DNA of 64,000 bases, from contig JACJXU010000001.1 in assembly GCA_020636475.1 (NCBI GenBank), forward strand, positions 1-64,000. The letters are read 5' to 3'. Position 1 is the stretch's first letter; each line of letters begins with the position of its first letter. Below, piece after piece: positions 43,103 through 52,845 of the stretch. Source of the DNA: Chitinophagales bacterium. GTDB lineage: Bacteria > Bacteroidota > Bacteroidia > Chitinophagales > UBA2359. The position numbers were made by a program, and so were the translations under genes. The notes under the pieces were generated by a model. The model worked only from the letters and a program-made list of their open reading frames with translations. It searched no databases and was not told where the DNA came from.

Positions 43103-44178
43103 TTATTTTTCTGATATTTGCTGCGTACAAAGTATGACATTGGATTAATAATCAAAGGATTTGCTAAGAACCAAGTGATAAAAGCATTGTATTCATCTTT
43201 GTAAAATACTTGCCAAGCAACTACATAACGCGAGTCGGCGGGACCAAAAAGCCAATGATTGTAAGCATGTAAATAACCTCTACTGTACATCAGCCCCATC
43301 CAATCGAATAGCGGCACATCTAGCTGGTCGGCGTACATTTCATTCCAAAGTTTAATAAAATTCATGCGAATAATGCTTACCGAATTGAGGTAGCTTCCTT
43401 CTTTTATTAAGCCTACATCTTTGTTAAAAGTAATAAGATTTTTTTTGCGCATCGTATTTAACACATCGTAAAAAGCATTTTTAAACGTATTGGTGCCTGT
43501 GCGATTTAAATAAATTTCCGGCGAAGTCGCGGGTTCTATTTCCAAAAATTCCAAATATTTTTGATACAACAACCTACTCATTTCCGTAAAACGGTCGGAC
43601 GATTTTTCGATATTACAGAATATTTCGGCATACATTATTGTCCATAGCGGCTCGTCGGTAGTGGCGTATGTTTTTGCCGCAAAATAATAATTGTCGGCAT
43701 AGCGCGGTGCAGCAACAATGCCTGCTTCCCAATAATCTAAGGCAGCGTTGTAGTTATTGCGCAACAGTTCTATAATGCCCAAATCCAGATAAAGGCTTCC
43801 TTCGTAGGGCAATCTTTTCGTACCTGCCGTTAAAACACGTACACCTTCGGAATAATTGCCGCTAACATCAAGACAGTTTCCCAAGAGGCGGTAGGTGTCC
43901 ACATACGACGAATCGCGCGCCAAAAGGTCGCGCGCTAATTGAATGGTTTGGGGATAATCTTTGAGTCTGTAAGCACATTCGGCTACTTTGTAGGCATATT
44001 GAATGTTTTGGGGTTGAAGGCGTTGTAGTTCTTTGTAGGTGTTTTGCGCTTGCTGATAGTCTAAGTTTTCTTCATATTCTTTCGCTTTGTTTAAATAAAA
44101 CTGTTCGGAAGAATTTTGGGCATTCATCTGCAAGTTTAGCCATATCAATACTACTGCTAATAGGTAAAATTTTGCCAT
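43099..44178 (-). CDS. Secreted TPR protein, unknown function
   Basis: 359 aa with a signal peptide (about 1-20, ending MNAQ). Residues about 25-200 form TPR-like helix pairs (EYEENLDYQQAQNTYKELQRLQPQN; RLKDYPQTIQLARDLLARDSS; LRNNYNAALDYWEAGI). The C-terminal half is not a TPR: it is a conserved-looking aromatic-rich region (NHWLFGPADSRYVVAW). Probably periplasmic. Role not recognised. Confidence 0.7.
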   Translation of the reverse strand: MAKFYLLAVVLIWLNLQMNAQNSSEQFYLNKAKEYEENLDYQQAQNTYKELQRLQPQNIQYAYKVAECAYRLKDYPQTIQLARDLLARDSSYVDTYRLLGNCLDVSGNYSEGVRVLTAGTKRLPYEGSLYLDLGIIELLRNNYNAALDYWEAGIVAAPRYADNYYFAAKTYATTDEPLWTIMYAEIFCNIEKSSDRFTEMSRLLYQKYLEFLEIEPATSPEIYLNRTGTNTFKNAFYDVLNTMRKKNLITFNKDVGLIKEGSYLNSVSIIRMNFIKLWNEMYADQLDVPLFDWMGLMYSRGYLHAYNHWLFGPADSRYVVAWQVFYKDEYNAFITWFLANPLIINPMSYFVRSKYQKNN

Positions 44179-44399
44179 AATACTGTAATCATATGAGGTT
44201 TAAATGAGCTGATTTAATTAATGAATGCGTGTGCAAATAGTTTTAACACCAAAAGGAGAAATTTATTATGCAAGAACTGGAAATATTTCAAAGGTTCAAA
44301 TATGGTAAAAAAGATTCATTGGTGAAATGTATGAATAAATTTTTTGTTGAGGTAAGATTTTTGTTAATTATTTATTGGCGAACAAAATACGCAAACGAA

Positions 44400-44879
44400 C
44401 TAATATTCAATTTTATTTTGACTATTTTGCCATTTTTCAAAAGCGGTTATCGCTTCATTGCGCATAAATTGTCGGGTAAATATTTTTCTTTCGCTAATAG
44501 GTTTTACTATTTCTTCATAAATAAACGCATCATCGAAATTAATGGCAGCCGCATCTTCTTTACTATTGGCAAAATAGAGTTTGTCGGGGCGCGCCCAGTA
44601 AATAGCCGCCAAGCACATTGGACAAGGTTCGCAACTGCTGTAAATTTCGCAGCCATCTAACTGAAACGACTCCAACACTTTGCATGCATTGCGAATAGCC
44701 ACTACTTCGGCGTGTGCAGTGGGGTCGTTGGTGGCAGTAACTTGATTTTGCCCGCTCGCAATAATTTGCCCGTTTTTTACCACTACTGCCCCAAAAGGTC
44801 CGCCTTTTGCCGTTTCTACATTTTCGACAGATAGCCGGATGGCTTCGTGCATAAATTTTTCATTGGGTTCGGTACACAT
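44400..44879 (-). CDS. guaD: Guanine deaminase (cytidine-deaminase fold)
   Basis: 159 aa, cytoplasmic zinc enzyme converting guanine to xanthine. Zinc site and proton shuttle: TAHAEVVAIR (His and Glu, near residue 56-65) and SCEPCPMC (two Cys, near 82-89). NDPTAHAEV, IYWARPDKLYFA and FDDAFIYEEI are close to Bacillus GuaD rather than to TadA or cytosine deaminases. The C-terminus lies in the position of the swapped tail that closes the active site in GuaD. ATG 44879 is preferred over a GTG at 44897. glmM is immediately upstream (17-bp gap). Confidence 0.88.
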   Translation of the reverse strand: MCTEPNEKFMHEAIRLSVENVETAKGGPFGAVVVKNGQIIASGQNQVTATNDPTAHAEVVAIRNACKVLESFQLDGCEIYSSCEPCPMCLAAIYWARPDKLYFANSKEDAAAINFDDAFIYEEIVKPISERKIFTRQFMRNEAITAFEKWQNSQNKIEY

Positions 44880-44896
44880 ATTTTTTATTTTAAACA

Positions 44897-46285
44897 CTAC
44901 GACAAAAGATGTTGCAGTTTGTTTTTAAATGAATTTACTAAATTTTGGGCGTTATCGAACTTAGGTGCTTCGGCAATAATACGAATAATAGGTTCGGTAT
45001 TGGAGCGGCGCAAATGTACCCAACTGTCGGGAAAATCAATGCGCAAACCATCCACTGTGTTGAGTGGATAATCGGCGTATTGCTGTTCTATTTTTTGTAA
45101 TGCCTCTGCAAGATTTAACTGTGCTGAGGCTTCAAACTTGTCTTTTACAATAGCATAATGAGGCAATTCGGCTTGCAAGTGCGACAAACTTATTTTTCTT
45201 TCGGCTAAATAAGAAAGCAATAGTGCTATGCCCACTAATGCATCGCGTCCGTAATGAAGCGGTGGATAAATAACCCCACCATTGCCTTCGCCACCAATTA
45301 CCGCATTTACTGTTTTCATTTTTTCCACTACATTCACTTCGCCTACGGCGGCTTTGTGATATTGGCAATGATATTTTTGGGCAATATCTGCCAAAGCCCG
45401 CGAAGACGACAAATTGGAAACACAGGCACCGGGCGTATGCTGCAAAATATAGTCGGCAATACAAACGAGCGTATTTTCCTCGCCCAAAGGTTCGCCTTTT
45501 TCGGTAATAAGCACCAATCTGTCCACATCAGGATCTACGGCAATGCCAATGTCGGAAGCAGTTTTTTGTACTAAGTGGCACAAATCGCCGAGATGCTGTG
45601 GCAGTGGTTCGGGATTGTGCGGAAACCAGCCGTTAGCTTCGTTGTGAATACCGTGAATACGATTTACACCCAAAGCATTGAGCAGTTGCGGTACAGCAAA
45701 ACTTCCCGAAGAGTTCACCGCATCAAAAGCTACGGTAAAATTAGCTTGGCGTATAGCCTCCACATGAACCAAATCTAATTGCAGTATTGCTTCGATGTGT
45801 TGCGACAAGGCGTTGTTGTCAGTCGTTATTTTTCCTAAATTTTCTACCAAAGCGTAAGAAAAATGAGCCTTTTCTGCTAAAGCTAATATTTGTTCGCCGG
45901 CTTGGGCATTCAAAAAATTTCCTTCGTGGTCTAAGAGTTTTAGCGCATTCCACTGTTGCGGATTGTGGCTTGCGGTCAAAATAATTCCCCCTACGGCTTT
46001 ATGTTGTTTTACCGCCATTTCTACGGTAGGCGTTGTGCTTAGTCCTAAGTCTATAATATCGAAGCCCATTGCATTAAGCGTACCGCTTACTAATTGGAAA
46101 AGCATAGCTCCCGAAGGGCGAGCATCTCTGCCGATGACGATAGTACCTACTGTTGGCGCATTTTTTTCCAATAAAAACTGCCCATAAGCACTGGCAAAAC
46201 GCACTAAATCGGGAGGGGTAAGATTTTCTTGTGGATTTCCACCAATAGTTCCTCTAATGCCGGATATAGATGTAATTAAACTCAA
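44897..46285 (-). CDS. glmM: Phosphoglucosamine mutase / phosphohexomutase
   Basis: 462 aa, alpha-D-phosphohexomutase family. Active-site phosphoserine in LTASHNPQQWNALK (about 102-115), Mg loop DPDVDRL (about 254-260), sugar-binding GEGNGG (about 336-341), phosphate-binding RRSNTEPIIRIIAEA (about 429-443). The N-terminal SISGIRGTIGG is typical of the Bacteroidota GlmM that makes glucosamine-1-P for cell-wall precursors; a phosphomannomutase role cannot be excluded, and manC is nearby. Confidence 0.9.
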   Translation of the reverse strand: MSLITSISGIRGTIGGNPQENLTPPDLVRFASAYGQFLLEKNAPTVGTIVIGRDARPSGAMLFQLVSGTLNAMGFDIIDLGLSTTPTVEMAVKQHKAVGGIILTASHNPQQWNALKLLDHEGNFLNAQAGEQILALAEKAHFSYALVENLGKITTDNNALSQHIEAILQLDLVHVEAIRQANFTVAFDAVNSSGSFAVPQLLNALGVNRIHGIHNEANGWFPHNPEPLPQHLGDLCHLVQKTASDIGIAVDPDVDRLVLITEKGEPLGEENTLVCIADYILQHTPGACVSNLSSSRALADIAQKYHCQYHKAAVGEVNVVEKMKTVNAVIGGEGNGGVIYPPLHYGRDALVGIALLLSYLAERKISLSHLQAELPHYAIVKDKFEASAQLNLAEALQKIEQQYADYPLNTVDGLRIDFPDSWVHLRRSNTEPIIRIIAEAPKFDNAQNLVNSFKNKLQHLLS

Positions 46286-46312
46286 GATTTGTGTATTTTT
46301 GGATAAAAGAAA

Positions 46313-47326
46313 TTAGCTATTGTTGTTGAGTTGCTCGGCGTATTGTGGCAACAAATCTTTAAATTTTTGTACCACTTGCGCCAGATTCAAATCTTTGCTA
46401 CGCCCGCCTGCGGCGTTTTTGTGTCCGCCGCCTTCAAAGTGCTGCCGGGCAAAATCATTTACCGAAAAATCGCCTTTAGAACGCAATGAAAGTTTTACCA
46501 TTCCTTCGTTTTCGGTAATAAGCGCGGCAAATTTTATGTTTTTTATGCCTAAAGGATAATTCACAAGTCCTTCGCTATCGCCCGTTTGGTGGTCGAAATC
46601 CTTGAATATTTGCGCCGGAATGGCAATAATTGCCGTAGCGTATTCGGGCATCACTTCCAAACGATTGTTAAGGCAGTAGCCAAGAAAACGAAGGCGATTT
46701 TCGGAATAGCTATCGTAAATTTCATCATTTATGCGCCCAATATCGGCACCTTTTTCAAGCAAATATGCTGCGGATTGCAACACATTGGGCGACATGGCGT
46801 ATTTGAAACGACCCGTATCGGTAACTAAACCTGTATAAAGACAATCGGCAACGTCTGCGGTGATGTAATTTTCATAATTCATTTCCCGAAAAAATTGCAG
46901 CAACAACTCGCAAGTAGAACTTACCGAAGTATCTGACCAAACGTATTGGGCAAAATCTTCGGGTTCTAAGTGGTGGTCTATAAGTATTTTGATGGCATTT
47001 TTGTTGAGGCGCACAAATTGTTCTAAATGGTTGATACGACTGAGGGCATTAAAATCAAGGCAAAAAATAGCTTCGGCATGCAGCATTTTGTTTGCGGCTT
47101 CTTTCGGATTGTCCGAAAAGCGAATGATACTATCTTCGCCCGGAAGCCACATCAAAAACTGCGGATACTCGGAAGGAGATATTACCGCTACTTCGTGACC
47201 TTGTGCTTTGAGTACGTTGTAAAGTGCCAAAGAAGAACCTAAAGCATCGCCGTCTGGTTTATGGTGCGTAGTAATAGCAATGTTTCGAGGAGTATTAAGC
47301 CAAGATTGTAGGGCTTGTTTGTTCAT
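46313..47326 (-). CDS. nrnA: NrnA-type oligoribonuclease / pAp phosphatase
   Basis: 337 aa, DHH-family phosphoesterase that degrades very short RNAs and dephosphorylates pAp. DHH metal motifs: HHKPDGDALGSSLAL (about 21-35), CLDFNAL near 95, LIDHHLEP (about 116-123), and DxxD-type CLYTGLVTDTGRF. The DHHA1 domain ends in EGGGHKNAAGG (about 304-314), the substrate-binding GGGH. Complete. Confidence 0.92.
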   Translation of the reverse strand: MNKQALQSWLNTPRNIAITTHHKPDGDALGSSLALYNVLKAQGHEVAVISPSEYPQFLMWLPGEDSIIRFSDNPKEAANKMLHAEAIFCLDFNALSRINHLEQFVRLNKNAIKILIDHHLEPEDFAQYVWSDTSVSSTCELLLQFFREMNYENYITADVADCLYTGLVTDTGRFKYAMSPNVLQSAAYLLEKGADIGRINDEIYDSYSENRLRFLGYCLNNRLEVMPEYATAIIAIPAQIFKDFDHQTGDSEGLVNYPLGIKNIKFAALITENEGMVKLSLRSKGDFSVNDFARQHFEGGGHKNAAGGRSKDLNLAQVVQKFKDLLPQYAEQLNNNS

Positions 47327-47368
47327 TTCAAAAAATGGGTAAATATATCAGAAAAATGCTTTGGGGGG

Positions 47369-47376
47369 CAAATATA
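47369..47376 (-). promoter_or_regulatory. Candidate -7 element of nrnA
   Basis: TATATTTG on the minus strand, an exact TAnnTTTG match 43 bp before the ATG at 47326. Confidence 0.4.
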
Positions 47377-47424
47377 TAATTTTTTACGTAGTAAGTTTAG
47401 AAAAAAGAATTGTTTTTTACGCTG

Positions 47425-48027
47425 CTACGTATAATAAGATTTGCGCATACGATATTCTAAGGATTTTTTTACCGTTTGCCATTCATTGTTTATGATAGAA
47501 AAAACAACCGTATCGCGCAGACAGCCTGTACTGTCGATGGAGTGATTGCGCAAAATGCCGTCTTGTTTTGCGCCCAAGCGTGCAATGGCGGCACGCGAAT
47601 CGAAATTGTGAAAGTGTGTTCTGAATTCTACGGCAATGCAGTGCAAGTGTTCAAAAGCATATTGCAAAAGAAGGTATTTACATTCTGTATTAACGCCTGT
47701 TCGCTGAAACGACTTTGCATACCAAGTGTAACCTATTTCCAATCTTTTGTGTGCGGGCGTAGCGTTTGTGTAGCGAGTGGTACCAATTATTTGCAAGGTG
47801 TTTTTGTTTTTTACAAGAAAAGGCAGCGAAATATCATTTTCGTATTCTTGTAATGCTTTTTGTATGTAGGCTGAAACATTTTCCGGTTTTGGGGCAGAGG
47901 TGAACCAAAGTTCCCATAAATTTCCATCGGAAACTGCTGCTGCCAAGCCTTTTTCGTGCGACTCACTTAAAGGTTCTAAGATTACTGAGTTTCCTTCGAG
48001 GATTACCTTATTCAGCCATTTTTCCAT
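47425..48027 (-). CDS. GNAT N-acetyltransferase, RimJ/RimL type
   Basis: 200 aa. Begins EGNSVILEPLSESHEKGL, the usual start of RimJ/RimL-like GNATs; acetyl-CoA loop region around IGYTWYAKSFQRTGVNTECKYLLLQYAFEHLH (about 119-150), then VEFRTHFHNFDSRAAIARLGAKQDGILR, also family-typical. Substrate unknown, perhaps a protein N-terminus or amino sugar. The ATG at 48027 is chosen because the homologous part starts there. It lies 18 bp after the manC stop, so likely cotranscribed. Confidence 0.85.
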   Translation of the reverse strand: MEKWLNKVILEGNSVILEPLSESHEKGLAAAVSDGNLWELWFTSAPKPENVSAYIQKALQEYENDISLPFLVKNKNTLQIIGTTRYTNATPAHKRLEIGYTWYAKSFQRTGVNTECKYLLLQYAFEHLHCIAVEFRTHFHNFDSRAAIARLGAKQDGILRNHSIDSTGCLRDTVVFSIINNEWQTVKKSLEYRMRKSYYT

Positions 48028-48044
48028 TAAAACCCGCGTTTTTT

Positions 48045-49133
48045 TTACAATATATCTGTTTTGCCTTTTGCTTTTAGCTGCTGCATATATTCTTTTATAA
48101 GATATTCTTTTTCTTTGGGACAAAGCACCAATACATCTTCGGTGTCTATAATGCAAAAGTCGGAGATTCCTTCTACAATAACGGTTTTATTTTCCGGTGC
48201 AAAAACAATGTTGTTTTGAGCATTGTTGGTCAAAATAGTTTGCGGATAAACTGCATTTCCATTCTTATCTTTTTCCTTTTGTGCCCAAAGCGAAGACCAA
48301 GTACCTAAATCGCTCCAACCAAAATTGGCGGGAATTACTTTTACGTTCTGGGCTTTTTCCAATATGCCGTAGTCTATCGAAATATTGATGCACTGCGAGT
48401 ACACCGTTTTGATGTAATTAGCTTCTTCGTCTGTGTTAAAGGCATCGGTATTTTCTTCAAATGCGTATGCAATTTCGGGAAGATATTTTTTCAAAGCATT
48501 GATAATAGTCTTTAGTTGCCATACAAAAATGCCCGCGTTCCAAAGGAAATCACCACTTTGTAGGAACTGTTTTGCCAATTCAAGGTCGGGTTTTTCGGTA
48601 AAGGTTTTTACTTTATGAATAGCGTCAGTAGTATCGGATGGCTCCATAAAGTATTGAATGTATCCATAGTTGGTATCCGGTCGGTTGGGTTTTATACCCA
48701 AAGTGAGCAAATCGTCGTGCTGACTACAATAATTCAAAGCAGTATGACATACTTCCTTAAACGTTTGGGTATCCAATATCAAATGGTCGGAAGGTGCTAC
48801 CAACATAATTGCTTGCGGATTTTGCTGAAAAATTTTGTAGCTTATGTAGGCAATACAAGGAGCAGTATTCCGGCGATTGGGTTCACAAACAATTTGCTCG
48901 GAACGAATAAACGGCAACTGGCTTTGGACTAAATCGGCGTAGAGGTCGTTGGTGACAATATAAATATTTTCGGCGGGAATAATATTGGCAATACGCTTGA
49001 AAGTTGTTTGCAGCAGCGTTTCGCCTGTGCCTAAAATATCTAAAAATTGCTTGGGCATTTCGCTGCGGCTTGCGGGCCAAAAACGACTGCCAATACCTCC
49101 AGCCATAATTGCCGCATAATGGTTCTTATTCAT
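48045..49133 (-). CDS. manC: Mannose-1-phosphate guanylyltransferase
   Basis: 362 aa, nucleotidyltransferase making GDP-mannose, donor for mannose/fucose in surface glycans. NTP-binding motif IMAGGIGSRFWPASRSEMPKQF (about 9-30), APSDHLI (about 111-117), FTEKPDLELA (about 172-181), and GDFLWNAGIFVW (about 192-203). The single-domain form lacks the mannose-6-P isomerase tail found in some bifunctional enzymes. Confidence 0.94.
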   Translation of the reverse strand: MNKNHYAAIMAGGIGSRFWPASRSEMPKQFLDILGTGETLLQTTFKRIANIIPAENIYIVTNDLYADLVQSQLPFIRSEQIVCEPNRRNTAPCIAYISYKIFQQNPQAIMLVAPSDHLILDTQTFKEVCHTALNYCSQHDDLLTLGIKPNRPDTNYGYIQYFMEPSDTTDAIHKVKTFTEKPDLELAKQFLQSGDFLWNAGIFVWQLKTIINALKKYLPEIAYAFEENTDAFNTDEEANYIKTVYSQCINISIDYGILEKAQNVKVIPANFGWSDLGTWSSLWAQKEKDKNGNAVYPQTILTNNAQNNIVFAPENKTVIVEGISDFCIIDTEDVLVLCPKEKEYLIKEYMQQLKAKGKTDIL

Positions 49134-49243
49134 ACGCTTTAAAAATATTTCTAAGAGTTTTTGATTGCTTTTATTTCATTCTTCACAAAAAGTGATATTA
49201 TTTTTATCGCTTTCTTAAACAAGCATCGTTGGGGCAAAAAAGT

Positions 49244-51616
49244 TTAGAAAAATTCGTCATCATCGGTCTCAATAACAGGTGTGTTGGAGTTGTATTCTCC
49301 TTCGGGTTGTGTTTCACCTTGCGAATTGTCGAAAGGATTGGTTGGTTCGTATTTTTGCGAATACTTGCTACAATCAAGTTCGGTACTCATATAAGGCGGC
49401 TCGACAAATTTGTCGGCAGTTTTTACATTAAGCGTTGAGTCGGCATACACACTTTTCATAAATTCTGCCCAAATAGGCAATGCCATGTTAGCACCTTGTC
49501 CCAAATCTATAGAGCGGAAGTGAATTTTCTTTTCATCGCCGCCGGTCCACACGCCACCAACCAATTTGGGCGTTACACCCATAAACCAACCATCTGAGTG
49601 GTCGTTGGTCGTTCCTGTTTTTCCGGCAATTTCATTTTCAAATTTGTAGCGATAGCGCAAACGAATGGCAGTACCATTATTTACTACTTCTTCCAGCATA
49701 TTGAGCATGGTGTAAGCATCTTGCTCACTTAAAACTTCCGTTTGTTTGGGAATAAATTCGTCTAAAACTATCCCATTCCGGTCTTCAATGCGCATTACAA
49801 AGTTGGGTTCTATGTAAGTGCCTTGATTGGCAAAAGTAGCATAAGCACCCACCATTTCTATCAGCGAAATATCGGGCGTACCTAAACAAATAGACGGATA
49901 AGGGTCGATGTGGCTGCGAATACCCATTTTTTTGGCGAGTTCTCGCACGGGTTCAGGACCTATTTCTTTCATTAAATAAGCGGTGATGAAATTGACAGAA
50001 TTGGCTAAACCTTTTTTGAGGGTGAGCATTTGACCATCAAATTTATCGTCTGAGTTTTTGGGTGTCCAGGGTTCGAGCAAGCCATATTCGCCCTTGAGGA
50101 AAGTAACGGGTACATTGGGTACTTTTTGGCAAGGCGACCAGCCGTTTTGAATTGCTACGGTATAAACAAAAGGTTTGAAAGTAGAGCCAACCTGACGCTT
50201 GGAACTTTCGCGCACATTGTCATATTTCAAAAACTTGTAATCAATGCCGCCAACCCATGTTTTGATGGTGCCGGTTTCTGGCTCTAAAGCTAAAAATCCT
50301 GTACTCAAAATGCGTTTGTAGTATTTGAGCGAATCTAAAGGACTCATCAAAGTATCTTTCGGACCATCGTAAGAGAAAATGGTCATGTTTATAGGTTTTT
50401 TGAAATTGCGCTGTATTTCAAGGTCGGTCATTTTTTCACTTTTTAGAGAATGATACCTTTCCGATTGTTTTACGGCACGCTCAATGAGTACTTTTTCGCC
50501 AAGCCACCATTTAGAATCTTCATCGTCATACCAAGGGTCGCGGGTTCCCCAGTGTTTGTCAAATTGTTCCTGCAATTTTTTCATATGATTCCACATAGCT
50601 TCTTCGGCATATTCCTGCATTTTGGCATTAATAGTGGTATAAACCTTGAGTCCGCTGGTGTAAATATCATAGTTGTTGCCATCAATTTTTGAGCGTTTTT
50701 GTGCCCAATCTTTTAGCCAAAGGCGCAAGTGTTCTCGAAAATACGTTGCCAAACCTTCGTCATGCGTAGAGCGGGTAAAGTTTACAATCAAAGGCGTTTT
50801 TTTAAGCGAATCGCTTTGCGCAGCAGTTATAAAATGTGCTTTTTCCATTTGGTTTAGCACTACATTGCGTCTTTGCGTAGCATTTTCGGGATTGCGTACA
50901 GGATTGTAGAACGTACTTCCTTTAAGCATTCCTACCAAAACCGCCGAATCTTCCACTTTTAGGTTTTTAGGCTCGGTGTTAAAATATGTTTTGGCTGCTG
51001 CCTTAATACCATGTACGCCATAGTTAAATGGAACCGTATTGAGATACATAGTCAAGATTTCGTTTTTGGTATAGGCGCGCTCCAATTTTATAGCAATAAT
51101 CCATTCTTTCAGTTTTTGAATAATACGCTGAAAGGGCTCATAAGAACGCTCATGAAACAAGTTTTTGGCTAATTGCTGTGTAATGGTAGAAGCACCAGAG
51201 GTATTTCCCTGAAATATGGTACGATAAATCGCAGTACTTAATCCATAAAAATCAATGCCTGAGTGACGATAGAAACGAACATCTTCGGTAGCAACAAGGC
51301 AGTTTACCAACTGTGGGTGCAAGTCTTCGAAGCGCACATTGGTACGATTTTCAATATAAAACTTGCCCAACAACTCGCCTTCTTCGGCGTATATTTCCGT
51401 AGCGAGGGCACTGTTGGGATTTTCCAACTGCTCGAAAGTAGGCAGTGGCGAAAAACCAAACCACGCGTTGTTGATACTTAGCATTAAAAATAAAAAAGTA
51501 AATACAAGCCCCAACACACTATAAAGCAATATGCGTCTTATTTTTTTATAACGCGGCGATTCTTTATGTGGATTTGGTGGGATATTTTTTTTCGGATTAT
51601 CATTAAGATAATTCAT
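49244..51616 (-). CDS. mrcA: Class A penicillin-binding protein (PBP1A)
   Basis: 790 aa, inner-membrane peptidoglycan polymerase. Cytoplasmic basic tail, one transmembrane helix (about 27-48), then a glycosyltransferase domain with catalytic Glu in ATEDVRFYRHSGID and GASTITQQLAKNLF. The transpeptidase domain has SxxK in GSTFKPF, SxN in SVN and KTGTTND. A low-complexity acidic/Asn/Gln tail (about 750-790) ends the protein. Isolated from other division genes. Confidence 0.95.
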   Translation of the reverse strand: MNYLNDNPKKNIPPNPHKESPRYKKIRRILLYSVLGLVFTFLFLMLSINNAWFGFSPLPTFEQLENPNSALATEIYAEEGELLGKFYIENRTNVRFEDLHPQLVNCLVATEDVRFYRHSGIDFYGLSTAIYRTIFQGNTSGASTITQQLAKNLFHERSYEPFQRIIQKLKEWIIAIKLERAYTKNEILTMYLNTVPFNYGVHGIKAAAKTYFNTEPKNLKVEDSAVLVGMLKGSTFYNPVRNPENATQRRNVVLNQMEKAHFITAAQSDSLKKTPLIVNFTRSTHDEGLATYFREHLRLWLKDWAQKRSKIDGNNYDIYTSGLKVYTTINAKMQEYAEEAMWNHMKKLQEQFDKHWGTRDPWYDDEDSKWWLGEKVLIERAVKQSERYHSLKSEKMTDLEIQRNFKKPINMTIFSYDGPKDTLMSPLDSLKYYKRILSTGFLALEPETGTIKTWVGGIDYKFLKYDNVRESSKRQVGSTFKPFVYTVAIQNGWSPCQKVPNVPVTFLKGEYGLLEPWTPKNSDDKFDGQMLTLKKGLANSVNFITAYLMKEIGPEPVRELAKKMGIRSHIDPYPSICLGTPDISLIEMVGAYATFANQGTYIEPNFVMRIEDRNGIVLDEFIPKQTEVLSEQDAYTMLNMLEEVVNNGTAIRLRYRYKFENEIAGKTGTTNDHSDGWFMGVTPKLVGGVWTGGDEKKIHFRSIDLGQGANMALPIWAEFMKSVYADSTLNVKTADKFVEPPYMSTELDCSKYSQKYEPTNPFDNSQGETQPEGEYNSNTPVIETDDDEFF

Positions 51617-51669
51617 AGGCTGACGATATGGTAAATTTTAATTCTTTTTTCGTAAAAACATTTACAACA

Positions 51670-51677
51670 CAAAAGTA
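51670..51677 (-). promoter_or_regulatory. Candidate -7 element of the PBP1A gene
   Basis: TACTTTTG on the minus strand, exact TAnnTTTG match, 53 bp before the ATG at 51616. Confidence 0.38.
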
Positions 51678-51786
51678 ACGGCTTTTAGATGATTTTATCA
51701 TTTGTATGCTTAAAAAAAATGTATTCGTCCATAGAAAATTGAAAATATAGCGAAAACACAAATGCTTTCTGTCCTAAAAAATAGCG

Positions 51787-51794
51787 TAATTTTG
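51787..51794 (+). promoter_or_regulatory. Candidate -7 element of dus
   Basis: TAATTTTG, exact TAnnTTTG match, 36 bp before the ATG at 51831. No convincing -33 box. Confidence 0.42.
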
Positions 51795-51830
51795 CCACCA
51801 TAAACATTATTTGCGTATAAATTTAGAAAA

Positions 51831-52829
51831 ATGATTACAATTGGTAAGGTAAGTCTGCCGGATTTTCCTTTATTGCTGGCACCGATGGAAGATGTAAGTG
51901 ACCCGCCTTTTCGGGCGTTGTGTAAAAAATATGGTGCAGATTTGATGTTTACCGAATTTATTTCTTCCGAAGGACTTATTCGCGATGCTGCCAAGAGTAT
52001 CCAAAAGTTGGACATTTATGATAACGAGCGTCCTATTGGTATTCAGATTTTTGGCGGAGAACTCGACTCTATGATACGCAGCGCCGAAATTGTGACCGAA
52101 GCTAATCCTGAAATTTTGGACATTAACTTTGGTTGTCCGGTAAAAAAAGTAGTTTGCAAAGAAGCCGGAGCGGGTATTTTGCGCAATATTCCCAAAATGG
52201 TAGCACTTACGGAAGCCGTAGTGAAAAGTACACACTTGCCCGTAACGGTAAAAACGCGCCTCGGCTGGGACGACCAAAGCAAACATATCGTAGAAGTTGC
52301 GGAACGCTTGCAAGATGTGGGCATTCAGGCGATAAGTATTCACGGACGCACCCGCACGCAAATGTACAAGGGCGAAGCCGACTGGTCGCTTATTGCGGCA
52401 GTGAAGGAAAATTCGCGTATGCACATTCCCGTTTTTGGCAATGGCGATGTGGACTCGCCGGAGAAAGCCTTAGCCATGCAACAACGCTACGGCGTAGATG
52501 GTGTAATGATTGGCAGAGCGTCTATTGGTTATCCGTGGATTTTTCGGGAGATAAAACATTTTTTGGCAACGGGCGAACTTTTGCCGCCACCAACAACGGA
52601 AGAACGCGTAGCCGCAGCGCGACAACATTTGCTAAGTTCGGTAGCGTGGAAAGGCGAAGTGTTGGGCATTTTGGAGATGCGCCGCCACTACACCAATTAT
52701 TTCAAGGGTTTTCCCAATATAAAACCGTACCGCTTGGAATTAGTGCAGTTGCAAGAACTCCCGCAACTGTTGGCGGTATTGGATAAGGTGGAAAAAGAGT
52801 ATGCCGGTTTTGTGGGGGAACTTGGGTGA
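51831..52829 (+). CDS. dusB: tRNA-dihydrouridine synthase (DusB type)
   Basis: 332 aa FMN enzyme that reduces uridines in the tRNA D loop. TIM-barrel landmarks: LLAPMEDVSDPPFRALC (about 15-31), DINFGCPVKKVVCKEAGAGIL (about 97-117, with the catalytic Cys just before KEAGA), TVKTRLGW, ISIHGRTRTQMYKGEADW (about 168-185), GNGDV and GVMIGRASIGYPWIF. DusB is the usual Bacteroidota type. The gene ends 17 bp before the diverged inverted repeat copy A. Confidence 0.93.
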   Translation: MITIGKVSLPDFPLLLAPMEDVSDPPFRALCKKYGADLMFTEFISSEGLIRDAAKSIQKLDIYDNERPIGIQIFGGELDSMIRSAEIVTEANPEILDINFGCPVKKVVCKEAGAGILRNIPKMVALTEAVVKSTHLPVTVKTRLGWDDQSKHIVEVAERLQDVGIQAISIHGRTRTQMYKGEADWSLIAAVKENSRMHIPVFGNGDVDSPEKALAMQQRYGVDGVMIGRASIGYPWIFREIKHFLATGELLPPPTTEERVAAARQHLLSSVAWKGEVLGILEMRRHYTNYFKGFPNIKPYRLELVQLQELPQLLAVLDKVEKEYAGFVGELG

Positions 52830-52845
52830 GATGGTTTGGTTTTGT

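Noticed and set aside
44268..44660. A 130-codon plus-strand ORF preceded by a good AAAGGAG-type ribosome site
   Set aside because: Most of it runs antisense through guaD, whose protein is unmistakable. The first 40 codons are AT-rich with no recognisable domain. Bacteroidota rarely use Shine-Dalgarno sequences, so the match carries little weight.
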